The notes below the pieces were generated by a model that was given only the letters and a program-made list of their open reading frames with translations, was not told where the DNA came from and did no database searches. DNA of 64,000 nucleotides from Bisporella sp. PMI_857. Taxonomy: Eukaryota; Ascomycota; Leotiomycetes; Helotiales; Helotiaceae. Of the stretch, positions 49,830-60,817 are shown one piece after another. Positions within the stretch are counted from its first letter, which is position 1. Every line of letters starts with the position of its first letter. The stretch lies in NCBI GenBank assembly GCA_021307315.1, contig JAJSPD010000013.1, positions 806,001 to 870,000 on the forward strand. Reading direction: 5' to 3'. Position numbers and translations under genes: made by a program.

Positions 49830-50753
49830 ATGATGTCTTCGTCAAAGAAGAAGGTCCACTATGAGCGTGGCACCAAAGGAGGTAAATCTTCACAGGGTCA
49901 CCGAAGCACTGGGAGCAGAGACTCGGGTGTTGGTAGTAGTTCCGCGAGTGATAGAGCGTCATTAGGGACATCGCCCGACAATGATTCCGCCTTCAGCTAT
50001 GAGCAAACACAAGATCAACGCCAGAGCCTCCGTGCACTCAGAGAAGCACTTGATGCCGCCAACGAGGAAGTCAGACGGCTTCAGCTCGCTAATGGCGAGA
50101 TAAGCAAGCTTCTGAAAGACAGTCATAAGGAAAACAGAACATTAAAGGGGGAGAAGAAGGAGCTGTTGGAGAAACTGCAATACCTCGAAGACTTCGAGGC
50201 TGAGAAACAAGCTCGTCGAGTATCAACTAATGCCACTACCTCATCCAACAAGAGGACCGAGCGCCGCACTACTCCGCCCAAGAAAGAGTCAAGAGAATCT
50301 GCTCCAAGACACAGGGAATACGAGAGCTCAGAGGGAAGCGACCGACGTTCAAGCTGGCGGGAGCAGCCGGTCCCGTTGTATGACGACAAGCCAAAATACT
50401 CCGAGCTCTTACCCACCGCACCACAGCCCCCGCCAAATAGTGAACAAAACCCATTCGCACCGAACCCGGCTGCTGCCCAGCGTCCTTACCCACATGCGCG
50501 GCGTGGATCCGTGTCGTATCCTCCAAGTGTTACCTCGATGGAGACACCCATTTCGCCCACTGGCCAGCTTCCGTTTGCGTCAATACGTAGAGGCTCCGTC
50601 TCTTATCCTCCAAGTGTTGTATCAACATATCCTGTCGGCCCTGTCACGTATGCGACAGCGCCTCTGAGCTACACTACGACCGCTGCTGTACCGTCCAAGA
50701 GGTCTGGGGATCGCTTCCCGAACGATGGGAAGTATCATCCATATCCTATATGA
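49830..50753 (+). CDS. Coiled-coil protein with disordered Pro/Ser tail, 307 aa
   Basis: Not assigned to a named family. Intronless. Basic head (SSSKKKVHYERGTKGG), a Ser-rich low-complexity part, a central coiled coil at about residues 62-127 (LRALREALDAANEEVRRLQ, then KLLKDSHKENRTLKGEKKE), a charged linker, and a Pro-rich tail. The tail contains the motif RRGSVSYPPSV twice, 32 residues apart, an apparent internal duplication with an RRxS-type phosphorylation consensus. Two ATGs lie in tandem at the start (49830 and 49833). Related in layout to the 48.1-kb gene. Confidence 0.8.
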   Translation: MMSSSKKKVHYERGTKGGKSSQGHRSTGSRDSGVGSSSASDRASLGTSPDNDSAFSYEQTQDQRQSLRALREALDAANEEVRRLQLANGEISKLLKDSHKENRTLKGEKKELLEKLQYLEDFEAEKQARRVSTNATTSSNKRTERRTTPPKKESRESAPRHREYESSEGSDRRSSWREQPVPLYDDKPKYSELLPTAPQPPPNSEQNPFAPNPAAAQRPYPHARRGSVSYPPSVTSMETPISPTGQLPFASIRRGSVSYPPSVVSTYPVGPVTYATAPLSYTTTAAVPSKRSGDRFPNDGKYHPYPI

Positions 50754-51778
50754 CAACTGAGTCGTACATATTGAACACTTTATCGTATTGTATATAATCA
50801 TGCACAACCTCGCTGTCTTGTATATACTCTCATGTTTATACACGACTATCTCGCTTGACGCTGGCGCTCAGAAGGATCAGGAGCTTCTCGAGGTATAGAT
50901 CAACATAGACCAAAGCCTTACTACAAACCATCGGCAGCAGCTGGAAGGCTTTCAAGATTGATGGAGAGGAAAGGGGTTCCGAAATGAGATCATCTGAGAT
51001 GCATTTGTATGGTATGGACCTTCCATCTCAGCCTTGCCTCGCATGTACTAACGCACATATAGAGTCGAGTAACTATGTATTTAGTGTATTGAGGCGTCTT
51101 GTCCATGCAAAAGTGTCATTAGGCACCTCAATGTGACCAGTAAGGGCCATCAACTGTGGAAAGATAGTTGAAACCAGTAAGACTATCGCAATGTAAATTT
51201 AAAGTTATTGTATCTAGTCTACGTAGTTGTGTGATTAAATGTAGCTATCTACCATCCTTGAAATTTACTTGAATGTATTTTCGACAAATAATCTTTCTCT
51301 AGTCCTTGATTTACTATTCAAAGACCAACATATTCAAAGCATTAATCTTGCAAGTTTAGTCGATTGTGATGGACAGTCTGGTTGATGTTGTCTGCCATAC
51401 TAAATTTCATACTTTCAAATCTAACTTCCAGGCGTTCAAGACAGACCACTGTCTTTAACTTCATCCTACATTTTGATAGCTCGAATCTAATAGACTAGTC
51501 TTCACTGTGAAATGCTAAAATCGTCCGTCGCCATCAAATAACACATGGTTCTCCCTGGATATGGAAATCTAGACTGGCATGTTGCTCGAGATCAAAGCTC
51601 ACAATGAGCATATAAACTCTAAGTAAAGTACCTGGCGTGATCATAACCGGTGACAATATTTGTATATCAGTCATGTAAATTTATTGCCATGTTGCGATTG
51701 AAGCTCGCAAGTCATAAGACTCGAGGATGTGTTCTAGTGTAATGTAAGGCATAGTCGTTGACTACTTTGAATGTCATT
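50754..51778. other. Intergenic, convergent
   Basis: 3' flanks of the coiled-coil gene (+) and UPF3 (-). No coding frame seen. Confidence 0.5.
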
Positions 51779-53666
51779 TCACTTCGCGGCTGGTCCAGTC
51801 GGTGTTGATGCAGGGAAGTCGGCAGACGAAGAACCGCCTCTCATTCCGCCTCTACCACCACGCCGTCCAACATTGCCTCCCCGACCACCCCCTCGACCGC
51901 CTCGAGCGGCTGGAGGCTGGTGTTGAGGCTTTTTCTCCGCCTTCCGTTGCATTACCTGAACAGTACCGCGAGCTACCGTAATAGGATTGGCTGCCATTGC
52001 CTTTCTGAGACTATCAGCTTCAACAAAATTGGCGTATGCGAACCCCTTTCTCTTATCTATCTCTACCATGGACACAGCACCAAAAGCCTCGAGAGCTTGC
52101 TTCAAGAGCTCTTCAGTTACCCCTTGTGAAGGATTTGCGTGCTTGACAAACGCTTGTGTAGCACCTTCAGATGGCGCAACTGAAGGTATTTTGCGGGGAG
52201 GAGCTGGTGCTGTCTGAGTAGATTGAGAGGTTGGCGTGGTGGGAGTTCCTGGAGTCACTAGTGTAGGTTGCGACGCATCAGGCTTTTTTAGTAAAACCAT
52301 CGGAGCCTGAGGACTTGCAGTCGACGAACTAGCTGTAGCAGCCTTGCTGGTCTCTATGGCTGGTCCCCTACCCTTGCGTTGACGACCAGCCCCTTGTGGT
52401 GTTGCACCCGCTTTAGGAGCAGTAGGGATTTTGCTTTCGGCCGGGGAGGCAGGTGTATCTGGACCTGTGTCGTTTGCAATAGCGCCCTTCTGAGTTGTAG
52501 GCTCACGTCTCTGTCGGCCCGAGCCGGTGATGATGCCTAGGTCTCGTTGCAGCATGCGTACCTGGCCAGGAGTAGCTGCTCCTCTTTGGCTAGTTGGTGT
52601 TTTTGTAGCTGGGGTCTTCGGCGACGCTCCTTCGCTTGGGGTCTCGCTCACCTTGTCACTCGACTTCGATGACGAATTAGACGCGGCTTTTGCTGCTGCT
52701 TCTCTATTGAGTATTTTGATGGTTTGCTTGGTCGCTCTTTCAACAGCTCTGTCTGACTTAACATCCTTCCCTTTCTTCCTTCCATCATCGGATACTCCTG
52801 CGCCAGACGCCTCCTTCGCTGCCTTTGCCTTGATTAGCAAAGCTTCTTGCTTTCGTGCTGCCTTGGCCGCGGCAATCTTGGCAGTTTTCTTATCTCTGAT
52901 GAATTCTATCAACGGCGTCGATGTAACCTTTTCGGGTTTAAGAGCTCCAGCACCTAGAACAGCTTCTCCAATGACTTCTTTGGGAGTAGCCGGGTTCGTC
53001 ATCTCCTCCAAGAAACTTTGGTAGTCAGGATCTTGATCAATAGTTCCAGCACGTTGGTCTACACGGTGCCGCAGCCCAGGAATCCTAGCATATAGCGCAT
53101 GCTCAACGACAGGTGGTCCGACGAGGCAAGGGTTTGTGAAAGTGTTCTCAGCATCTTCGAACGTTGATTGTGCGACTTTTTCAGCAAGGCTAATCAGGTT
53201 CTCTTGACTAGTTATGTGGAAATATGCACGAGACGGTTTTGAGGGTTTTGATAGACTGCGAATGCATCAATGAAAGGAGCACATAACTTCCAGACATCAT
53301 ACCTACTCCTTGGAATCTTTACCCGGTTTGTACTGAAACCAATCTACCTTTCCTTGACCAAGTCTCCAGTCCTCCCCAATTATTGCTGTGAACTCATTTT
53401 GCGTTAGGCCGGGTGGAAGCCTTCGTACAATGACCTTCAACTTCTGCGACGGTGGCTTGATCGCGGCTGTATACAATTATGGTCAGCAATGATGTAATAT
53501 CGCAAACAGCAGTAAAGTAGCTGATGGTTCGACTCAGGTAGAATGTAGACTTTCGTAACATACCTGCTCGAGGGGCTGCACTAGCAGTCTGCGAGGCTGT
53601 GACAGGAAGCAAGCCATTAGATGATGAAGCAGAGCCTTTACTAGGAGCATCATTGATGGCCACCAT
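51779..53666 (-). CDS. UPF3: UPF3 (Smg-4), nonsense-mediated mRNA decay factor
   Basis: UPF3 bridges UPF2 and the ribosome/exon-junction machinery in nonsense-mediated decay. Exons (minus): 53564-53666, about 53304-53466, 51779-53255; about 580 aa. The N-terminal RRM-like Smg4/UPF3 domain is clear: KLKVIVRRLPPGLTQNEF, VDWFQYKPGK, SKPSRAYFHITSQENL, FEDAENTFTNPCLVGPPVVE, then DPDYQSFLEEM. A long Lys/Ala and Ser/Pro linker follows. Near the C-terminus is a second RRM-like unit (EAFGAVSMVEIDKRKGFAYA, ARGTVQVMQR) and an RGG tail. At the end of exon 2 the frame reads an in-frame TAG (53303-53305) directly before the GTATGA donor. Exon 3 needs the phase one base earlier, so one base is probably extra or the splice is non-canonical. 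The 97-nt first intron joins cleanly. Confidence 0.9.
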
Positions 53667-54051
53667 GATAATAGAAGTTGGCGAGTGTCAAGCAAATATG
53701 AAGTTAAACAGGGCAGACAAATTTCTGAAAGGTAATTTGTAGATACGTTAAAGGGACCTAGAGTCAAGTCAGCTTAACAATTTGCAACTTGAACAGCAGG
53801 AGGGGAGACATACAAGAGGCTGAGGTCTTGTTGTGTGATGGTAAGATTTGCTCCTTCCTTTTCACCTCAGCAGCAAGCAGCACCGAGCCTGCAGGCCATG
53901 TAAGAACACGCAAGCTGTTTTCAAATGATATCCAAGCTCACCTTCGGTCAAATATATTGCATGCTAATCATTATTCCACACAATTGTACTACCTCAATTC
54001 ACATTCTTATCGCATGTTATCAGGTCTTGGCACCGCTTAAACTCTGGAATC
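53667..54051. promoter_or_regulatory. Divergent promoter region, UPF3 / PPG1
   Basis: 385 nt between the two opposed start codons. It must hold both leaders and promoters; no specific element is claimed. Confidence 0.5.
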
Positions 54052-56507
54052 ATGGATGATGCGGCCGCACTCCGCATTGATCAAGACCGCCGCAGACTGG
54101 AGGATTTGGTTCTGGGACAGAACGTCAACGACGAGCCACAGGACACTGGTACGAGCTCCATCCCGAAACCTTACCTATAGAGCGCAAGATATTGCTATTA
54201 CACCGGCCTGTGCTGACCTGCGAGGAGCCATCGAAAGCGAGAACGAAGTCGAAAGCTCTACAGAACATCTTTCTGCTTCTAAGAATCACGATTCAACCAC
54301 CCCGCAGATAGCTCTCACAACCAACAAGGCAGATCCAGGCAAAGCTACCAGTAGGCAAATGATAGATGCAATCATCACAGGAGGAGGGAATATTAACTTA
54401 AAGACAGGCGACAGTGACGATAGTTTGAACGGGGAAGACCTTGCAGAAGCCCTCAGCCAGCTAGACCTCCTAGACGACCTAGTCGACGACGACGAAGTCC
54501 TCAGGCATCTAGCCCTAATAAATGATCTAATCGACGACGATCAAGTCACTCTTGAGCACGTTGAGAACATTAATCCGGACAATTCTAATAAGAACACTGG
54601 CACAAACGAATGCGTGTCAGGTTTACCACCTCCTCATCCAGCTCTAAATTCCAAGCCAATAGGCCTTCCACCAATACCACGACGTGCATCTTCAGTCTCC
54701 TCAACACTTGCGACGAAGTCGGAGCTTTCAGATCTTCCATTAGCGTCACAAAGATCTCCACTCTCTAGAATTGCTGCATTTGCTAATAATACCATACGTC
54801 AATTAACGCATAAACGAAATAGCAAGCAGGTTGTCGCCTCTGAAATACAAACATTCATAGAAGCGCAACCAATGGCTAATAATGGTAAGCTCAGATAGCT
54901 TTATACCTGCTCAATTATCCCTAGAAAAGTGCCTTCCAGCGCCTTGTTATCTTGCATTATGCTGACACATCTTTCATTATATGCAGTACCACAACCCGGC
55001 CCAGCTATACTGGGCCCAAATGCAGACCTCCCAGAATGGCTCGATCAAGCAAAACAATGCAAATATCTACCTGTACGTAGACAACAGTACAAGTTGAGAA
55101 CGGTCCCTTCAAATGGCCCATATCTCAACCTACTCCTCCACATTGATTCTTGGTTCCCAAATTTTGGAGCATCTTTATCAAAGTTTCTTTGTTATCACTT
55201 TGAAGAAGCAGATACTAACTTTTTTCAGGAGGCAGTAATGAAACAGCTTTGTGAAAGGGTCAAAGAATGTTTGATGGAAGGTAAATGGCCACCATCTTAT
55301 TGCCTAGTGTTTTGCTGACTTCCGACCCTCCAGAGTCTAATATCCAACCTGTGGCTACACCAGTCACCATCTGTGGTGATATCCATGGTCAATTCTATGA
55401 CTTGCTGGAGCTTTTCCGGGTAGCAGGCGGCATGCCAGGCGAGACCAATGTCCAACCACCTACGACCAGGACAACGGTCATAAGTTCTGACGATATCGAG
55501 CCACCGACTAGAATAACTGATCCTAGCTTGAGAAGCAAAATTCGTAATTCTGACAGTGGCGTTGAGAGTGGCAGTGGTGCGGACGAGGAGGAGGACGATG
55601 AACCTCGCGGACGTCCACGGACCGCGGGACACTCAAGTCGGGGCGGTAGTTCTAGTGGCGATTCTGCTATCGGAGTTACAGAAGCATCCCGAGGCGGTAA
55701 TCAGAGTTTCATCTTCCTTGGTGACTTTGTTGATCGTGGCTACTTTAGCTTGGAAACTTTTACCTTGCTGATGTGCCTGAAAGCGATGTATGTGTAACGC
55801 CAGATTTTCCTGCTGAAGTAGAGAGTTAATATATGCAGGTATCCTGATAAGATTACGCTCGTACGTGGCAATCATGAGTCTCGCCAGATTACCCAGGTAT
55901 ATGGATTTTACGAAGAGTGTCAAAATAAGTATGGAAATGCGTCAGTTTGGAAGTCCTGCTGCCAGGTTTTTGACTTCCTCGTATTGGCCGCCATTGTCGA
56001 TGGAGAAATTCTTTGCGTTCATGGGGGATTGAGTCCAGAGATTCGCACTGTCGATCAAATTCGTGTTGTTGCTCGTGCACAGGAGATACCCCACGAAGGA
56101 GCTTTCTGCGACTTGGTCTGGAGTGACCCAGAGGAAGTTGATACTTGGGCTGTTTCCCCTCGTGGGGCTGGCTGGCTTTTTGGAGACAAGGTCGCAACTG
56201 AATTCAATCATGTGAATGGACTTAAGCTCATTGCTCGTGCTCATCAACTTGTCAATGAGGGCTATAAGGTATGGAATATTCTTCATTTCCTAAGCTCAAA
56301 CACTGACAATACTAGTATCACTTCTCCCAAAAGTCCGTAGTGACCGTCTGGTCTGCACCGAATTACTGCTATCGCTGCGGTAACGTTGCTTCGATCATGA
56401 ACGTAGATGAGAGTAACAATCCCAAGTTCAGCATCTTTACTGCCGTGCCAGAAGACCAGCGTGCTGTTCCTGCTGGTCGTAGGGGTGCCGGTGAATACTT
56501 TTTGTAG
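54052..56507 (+). CDS. PPG1: PPG1-type serine/threonine protein phosphatase with insertion and long N-terminal extension
   Basis: PP2A-like catalytic subunit, closest by motif to fungal PPG1. Exons: 54052-54148, 54189-54884, 54987-55072, 55229-55280, 55334-55787, 55839-56268, 56316-56507; 668 aa, all joins in phase. Metal-binding and catalytic motifs are complete: GDIHG (325-329), GDFVDRG (440-446), GNHES (472-476), then [58 protein letters not shown] and the PP2A-type C-terminus YFL. Two oddities: an extension of about 270 residues before the catalytic start ([18 protein letters not shown]), with an acidic [17 protein letters not shown] repeat, and an 86-residue acidic and RG/Ser-rich insertion (about 350-435) between the first two metal motifs. 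Intron 1 is only 40 nt. Not SIT4, because of the PPG1-like VDQIRVV/EIPHEGA region. Confidence 0.92.
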
Positions 56508-59500
56508 TTTCTCCTATTCTCAACCATATTGCCGTGGGATGGATATTGTACGGCGTTTTAGGAGTTGCATATCGTGGGCGCTCATATCGACCTGTACATT
56601 ATAACGACAATATATGAACGAACCGTGTGTAACGGGAGATACACATTTTTTCATGCCTCCGAGAGTAGAGTGGAAGAGACAAATTATATTGTGGATACAT
56701 GTATTATAGACTCTAATCATGTCACCAGCGTTATATCCCCTGAAAGCGATGTTTGAGGGGATGGTATGAAGACTTTCCCTGACTCATCTTTCTTTTTAGC
56801 TCCCTTTTTGGGGGGGTTCCATCCTTTAGTTCAACGTAACCATTTCTTCCTAGGCGGTCGTAATCTTTATCTCACTAAGGTCATCCGTCAAAGGAAGATG
56901 CATTGGACAGCTGATAGATCACTACAGCATAGGCTATATAGGAAACTTAGTTTCTACATAATTTTAGACGCTTTATCCATCACTTCCAGGCAAGACATCT
57001 CATTGATTTCGTGCAAAGTCGCAGCGATCAAGTGACAATCGGCTGTCAAAAAAGGTAGAGGTAGTTATAAGTCTTCATACTTTAAATTCCTTCTCACACG
57101 CCATAGCCATAGGAGCCCACGATAAGCCTTCACCCCTAAAAAACAAGAGTTAACTTCCGAAGGAAGACTTAACTCTAGGTAAGGAAGGAGTCTATTATAC
57201 ACAGCTCCCAAGACGTAGTTTCATTTTCAATAATGTTGATTCTTCAAAGTATTCTCAAACCCCCTGTCAACGTCAAGATTCCAGTTCTTTCCGACAGTGT
57301 GCGTCATCTTTATTCAGTTACTTCCATCATGGGACCTGCGCCTTGGAAACTAAGTGTAAGAAAATAGACATGCTACAACTTGCCAGAGCAGACGACGAAA
57401 TTTCATGCACTCGTACCGTGGGCTGAATATCCAACTGGTGATCACCAGGAAATGCTTACCATTCTGTGGAACGACTAGAGATTGGAGAGACACAACGTGT
57501 TTAAATGATAAGGCTGTATACAGGGATTCTGATGCTGGTTTCTCTAAAATCTACTCAAGGCCTGAAACGTAATAAGATAGTTCTAGAAACCCTCAATATA
57601 CACCTTACAGGAAGATGGTGTAAATCTCCTCGTACCCGTCATCACTAACGTCGGCCCCCTCACCACCTTTGAAAGGCTGTACAGACAGGTTAATTGACGC
57701 CACCGCCTTCGTCCCTAGTCTTGTCCTTGTACCTTGCACAGGCTTTCTTCTTGGAAGACTCTTTAACTGGCTCGTAGTATCCTCCCTTCTCGACTGCCTT
57801 TGCTTGAAGTTGGTTTTGGAGTCTTGTATCGAGTCGTCGCTTTCGTCCACCGTCAACAAAATTGGCTGCACTGCGTTTTACCTTGGATCCCTTCCTTGCC
57901 CTAAATCGAACACCTCAGCTCATGTGTGAAGATATGCTTGAGTTACCTACAGGATATCCTCTTTCCGATCACAGGCAACACATGTTTTGTTCTTCATGTG
58001 CCTGGTATCTATAAGCCAATATTCCCAAGCAATACAGTTAGACTGATACGAGGTGTGAAATCCTTGGACGGTGTGGTTACATACGATAGCTTGTGCTCCT
58101 CACAGTAGTACTGGTGGATATGGCAGTGAGTTCCAGGAGTCTTTGTGAGTCGGCAGTCTGTTTGATCTTAGTATCATTCCCTGAAATGGAGATCCAAAGC
58201 AGAGGTCGAGAGCACCTACTTCCCGGATAGCCATCAACCAGGCCGGTCTTGCCTGGGCATTTATGGTTGTCTCTTCCCATTACTTTGGGCATCCCGAGCG
58301 GTCATGAAAAGATTTGTGGTGATGCTTTGTGAGTGGAAAGGTGCAAAAGAGGTGCATCGACTTTAGATTCTAAGAAGGCGGGATGAATTAGGCGTCAGGT
58401 ATCCTTCCTCGGTGGATAATATCCTAGGCTCCCAGCCTTCAGATTATCTGAAAAGGACCCAGTGAATCCTACAATCATGTTCTTTTATCCTGCTGATGCC
58501 TCCGGCAGCAATAAAGCTGATGGCTCATTGCCTCACCAACTAACGCATTCATCCTCGATGAAATCGCAGTTAAAATATATCAGTAGACGTACACAATAAC
58601 CTCTTTTCCTTGCTGAGCATTTTCAATCTCAAGACTATTTTGGTAAGTCGGAGGGGTAGTGTTCCACAGGTTCAAGGCCCAGACAAGGCAGAGAACTAGC
58701 CATGTTTCCAAAATCCGTAGCAACTGTGTCTTCAGTATATTCAAGTTTTTATTGTTAGTTGCTGTTGCAATTATTCACGACGATTTATGGTACTAGTTTA
58801 ATTAAAAAAAATTTATACAGTATCGTCTGCTGTTCATATATTTACATCGCAACTTCTTGACCACGATAAACAAGCTTAGCCCCTGAATTGTGGGCCCGGG
58901 TACAGACAATAAGCGAGTCCCTTCCATTTTTGACACACTGAAGGGATTGCGGTTTGTCGAGGCGGTTGTAATATAAGTTTCTTTAGTCTCAAATAATTTA
59001 GGGAAGATTTACCATAAATGAATTTGGTTCTATAGTCTAATTCTTACATCTACAAGGTTTGTTGAAGTTCCTCATCATCAACCCTGGAAACCTGCTCTCA
59101 AGGGTAGGATTCTTAAGACAAACGAGTTACTTGCAAGAATTTGTCAAGGATCATCGATTGCCGAAACTTCCCATCAAGGAATAATTCCAGTTCTTCAGAT
59201 CTGATTAAGAAAGACGAGTTTGGGCATATGCGGGGTGCATGAACCTATTTGCGGCTATTTTGGATGTTAGCCAAGAAAGCTTGATCCATCTTCCCAATCC
59301 TATTCCCATACAGGCTAAATCTTTATGAGGGATATTCTGAATTGTGCCTGGCAAATTTCCCAGTTCTATGTGGAGTTTGATTGAGGTGAACGACTCTGTG
59401 ACTGCCGGGTGATCTCTGACGTATGGATGGCCTTAACGAAGATGTTACAAATAAGACTCAAGATGTCCATATTTTCTTTCTTAAAACATTTCTGAGAGAC

Positions 59501-59525
59501 TCGGAAGAAGAACCCTTATTTCAAG
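56508..59525. other. Gene-poor stretch
   Basis: 3 kb without a supported gene, apart from a lysine-rich minus-strand open segment at 57690-57914 described separately. AT-rich, scattered short frames. Confidence 0.45.
57690..57914 (-). other. Lysine-rich open segment, possible exon or gene relic
   Basis: About 75 codons are open on the minus strand and end in a stop at 57690-57692. The translation is strongly basic and protein-like (KGSKVKRSAANFVDGGRKRR, LQAKAVEKGGYYEPVKESS). An upstream segment near 57.96 kb encodes KNKTCVACDRKEDIL, a CxxC-containing piece, followed by TAG and a GT donor, but the two cannot be joined in frame. May be a small zinc-binding protein gene with a one-base error, or a relic. 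Confidence 0.3.
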
Positions 59526-60551
59526 ATGCATTTCTCAGAGGTATTCCTGACTTTGATGGCGGCCAGCGCTACTTCAGCAGCCTCTCTCACTCAGGTCTCG
59601 AATTATGGTGGAAATGCCAAATCTAAAGCACAAATGTATGCACTTTCTATTTCCATCGATCTTCAAGGATCTTCAAAGACGGCGTCTCTAACCACTCTTG
59701 ACGTAGGTGGACCTACGTGCCCGACAAAGTAATGACCAAGTCACCACTCGTGGTTGTCATCCACTCCTGCCAATCCTCGGCACAGTCCTACTTTTCCAAT
59801 TCCAAAATTCCTTGGAAGCAAGGGTCTGATGCCAAAGGATATATCACCATATGGCCGAGCAGCCCTAATAGCGGTACCTGCTGGGATGTCTCGAGCAAGT
59901 CCTCGCTCAGCCATAATGGAGGCGGCGACTCAAATGCCATTGCGAATATGATTACCTATGCTATCACGAAGTATAGTGCTGATGCGAGCCGGGTGTATGT
60001 CACTGGCGGCTCGAGTGGAGGTGCGTATCTTGACCTATGGTGTCTATTTCTTGAGTTCAAAGAGAAAAATCTGAATCTGAACGCCGCACCTAGCCATGAT
60101 GTCCAACGTTCTCGCAGCAACATATCCGGAACTCATCCAAGCTGTAAGCCTCTACTCCGGCGTCCCAGCCGGCTGTTTCGTATCCTCTTCCGGCGGCGTC
60201 GATCAATGGAACAACACCTGCTCGGGCGGCCAAAGCATCGCCACGCAAGAGAAGTGGGCAGCTGTTGCAAAAGATATGTATCCAGGATACAACGGCGCAC
60301 GACCAAAGATGCAGATCTGGCATGGGTCGGTTGATAGTACGCTCGCGCCGCAGAACTATCAAGAGACGATCAAGCAGTGGACCGGTGTCTTTGGCGTCAG
60401 CACAACGGCTACGGATACGAAGGCTAATACTCCCGAGGCGAATTATGCGACGAGCAACTTTGGTCCGAACGTTCAGGGTATTTATGCGACTGGAGTGGGA
60501 CACTCGGTGCCCAGCCATCTAAAGCAGTCGGAGGAGTGGTTTGGATTGTAG
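59526..60551 (+). CDS. Secreted CE1-family esterase (acetyl xylan / feruloyl esterase type)
   Basis: An extracellular carbohydrate esterase that removes acyl groups from plant-wall polysaccharides. Exons: 59526-59635, 59707-60020, 60094-60551; introns of 71 and 73 nt, 293 aa. Signal peptide MHFSEVFLTLMAASATSAAS, then LTQVSNYGGN and MWTYVPDKV. Conserved family blocks: WPSSPNSGTCWDVSS, HNGGGDSNAIANM, the nucleophile elbow VTGGSSGA (Ser139) interrupted by intron 2, GVPAGCF, MYPGYNGARPKMQIWHGSVD (Asp222) and GVGHSVPSH (His278). The protein ends soon after, EEWFGL, so it lacks the linker and cellulose-binding module found in many relatives. Acetyl versus feruloyl specificity cannot be decided. Confidence 0.92.
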
Positions 60552-60817
60552 ACGTAGAGATAGAAGTGTGCCAGAAGCTGCAGTCAGTCATGTAAGGAAA
60601 CCGTGAGTTATAGGCTTTAAATAGGCGAGAATATCTGAGCCGACTCAAGCATATTGTAACCCATATCTATTTTGAACTAAACCAAATCCTGCATTGCCGA
60701 TTGAAATAAAGCCCCTGGACCCGCAGGATGATTTATCTAGATTCTATATCTATGTCTATCTTTCACAAAACTATCTTCAGATGTTCTAAGAGAACCAAAA
60801 CTTCCCATCCTTCGAAA
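60552..60817. other. Short convergent spacer
   Basis: 266 nt between the stop codons of the esterase (+) and the FSH1-type hydrolase (-); contains their 3' untranslated regions. Confidence 0.6.
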
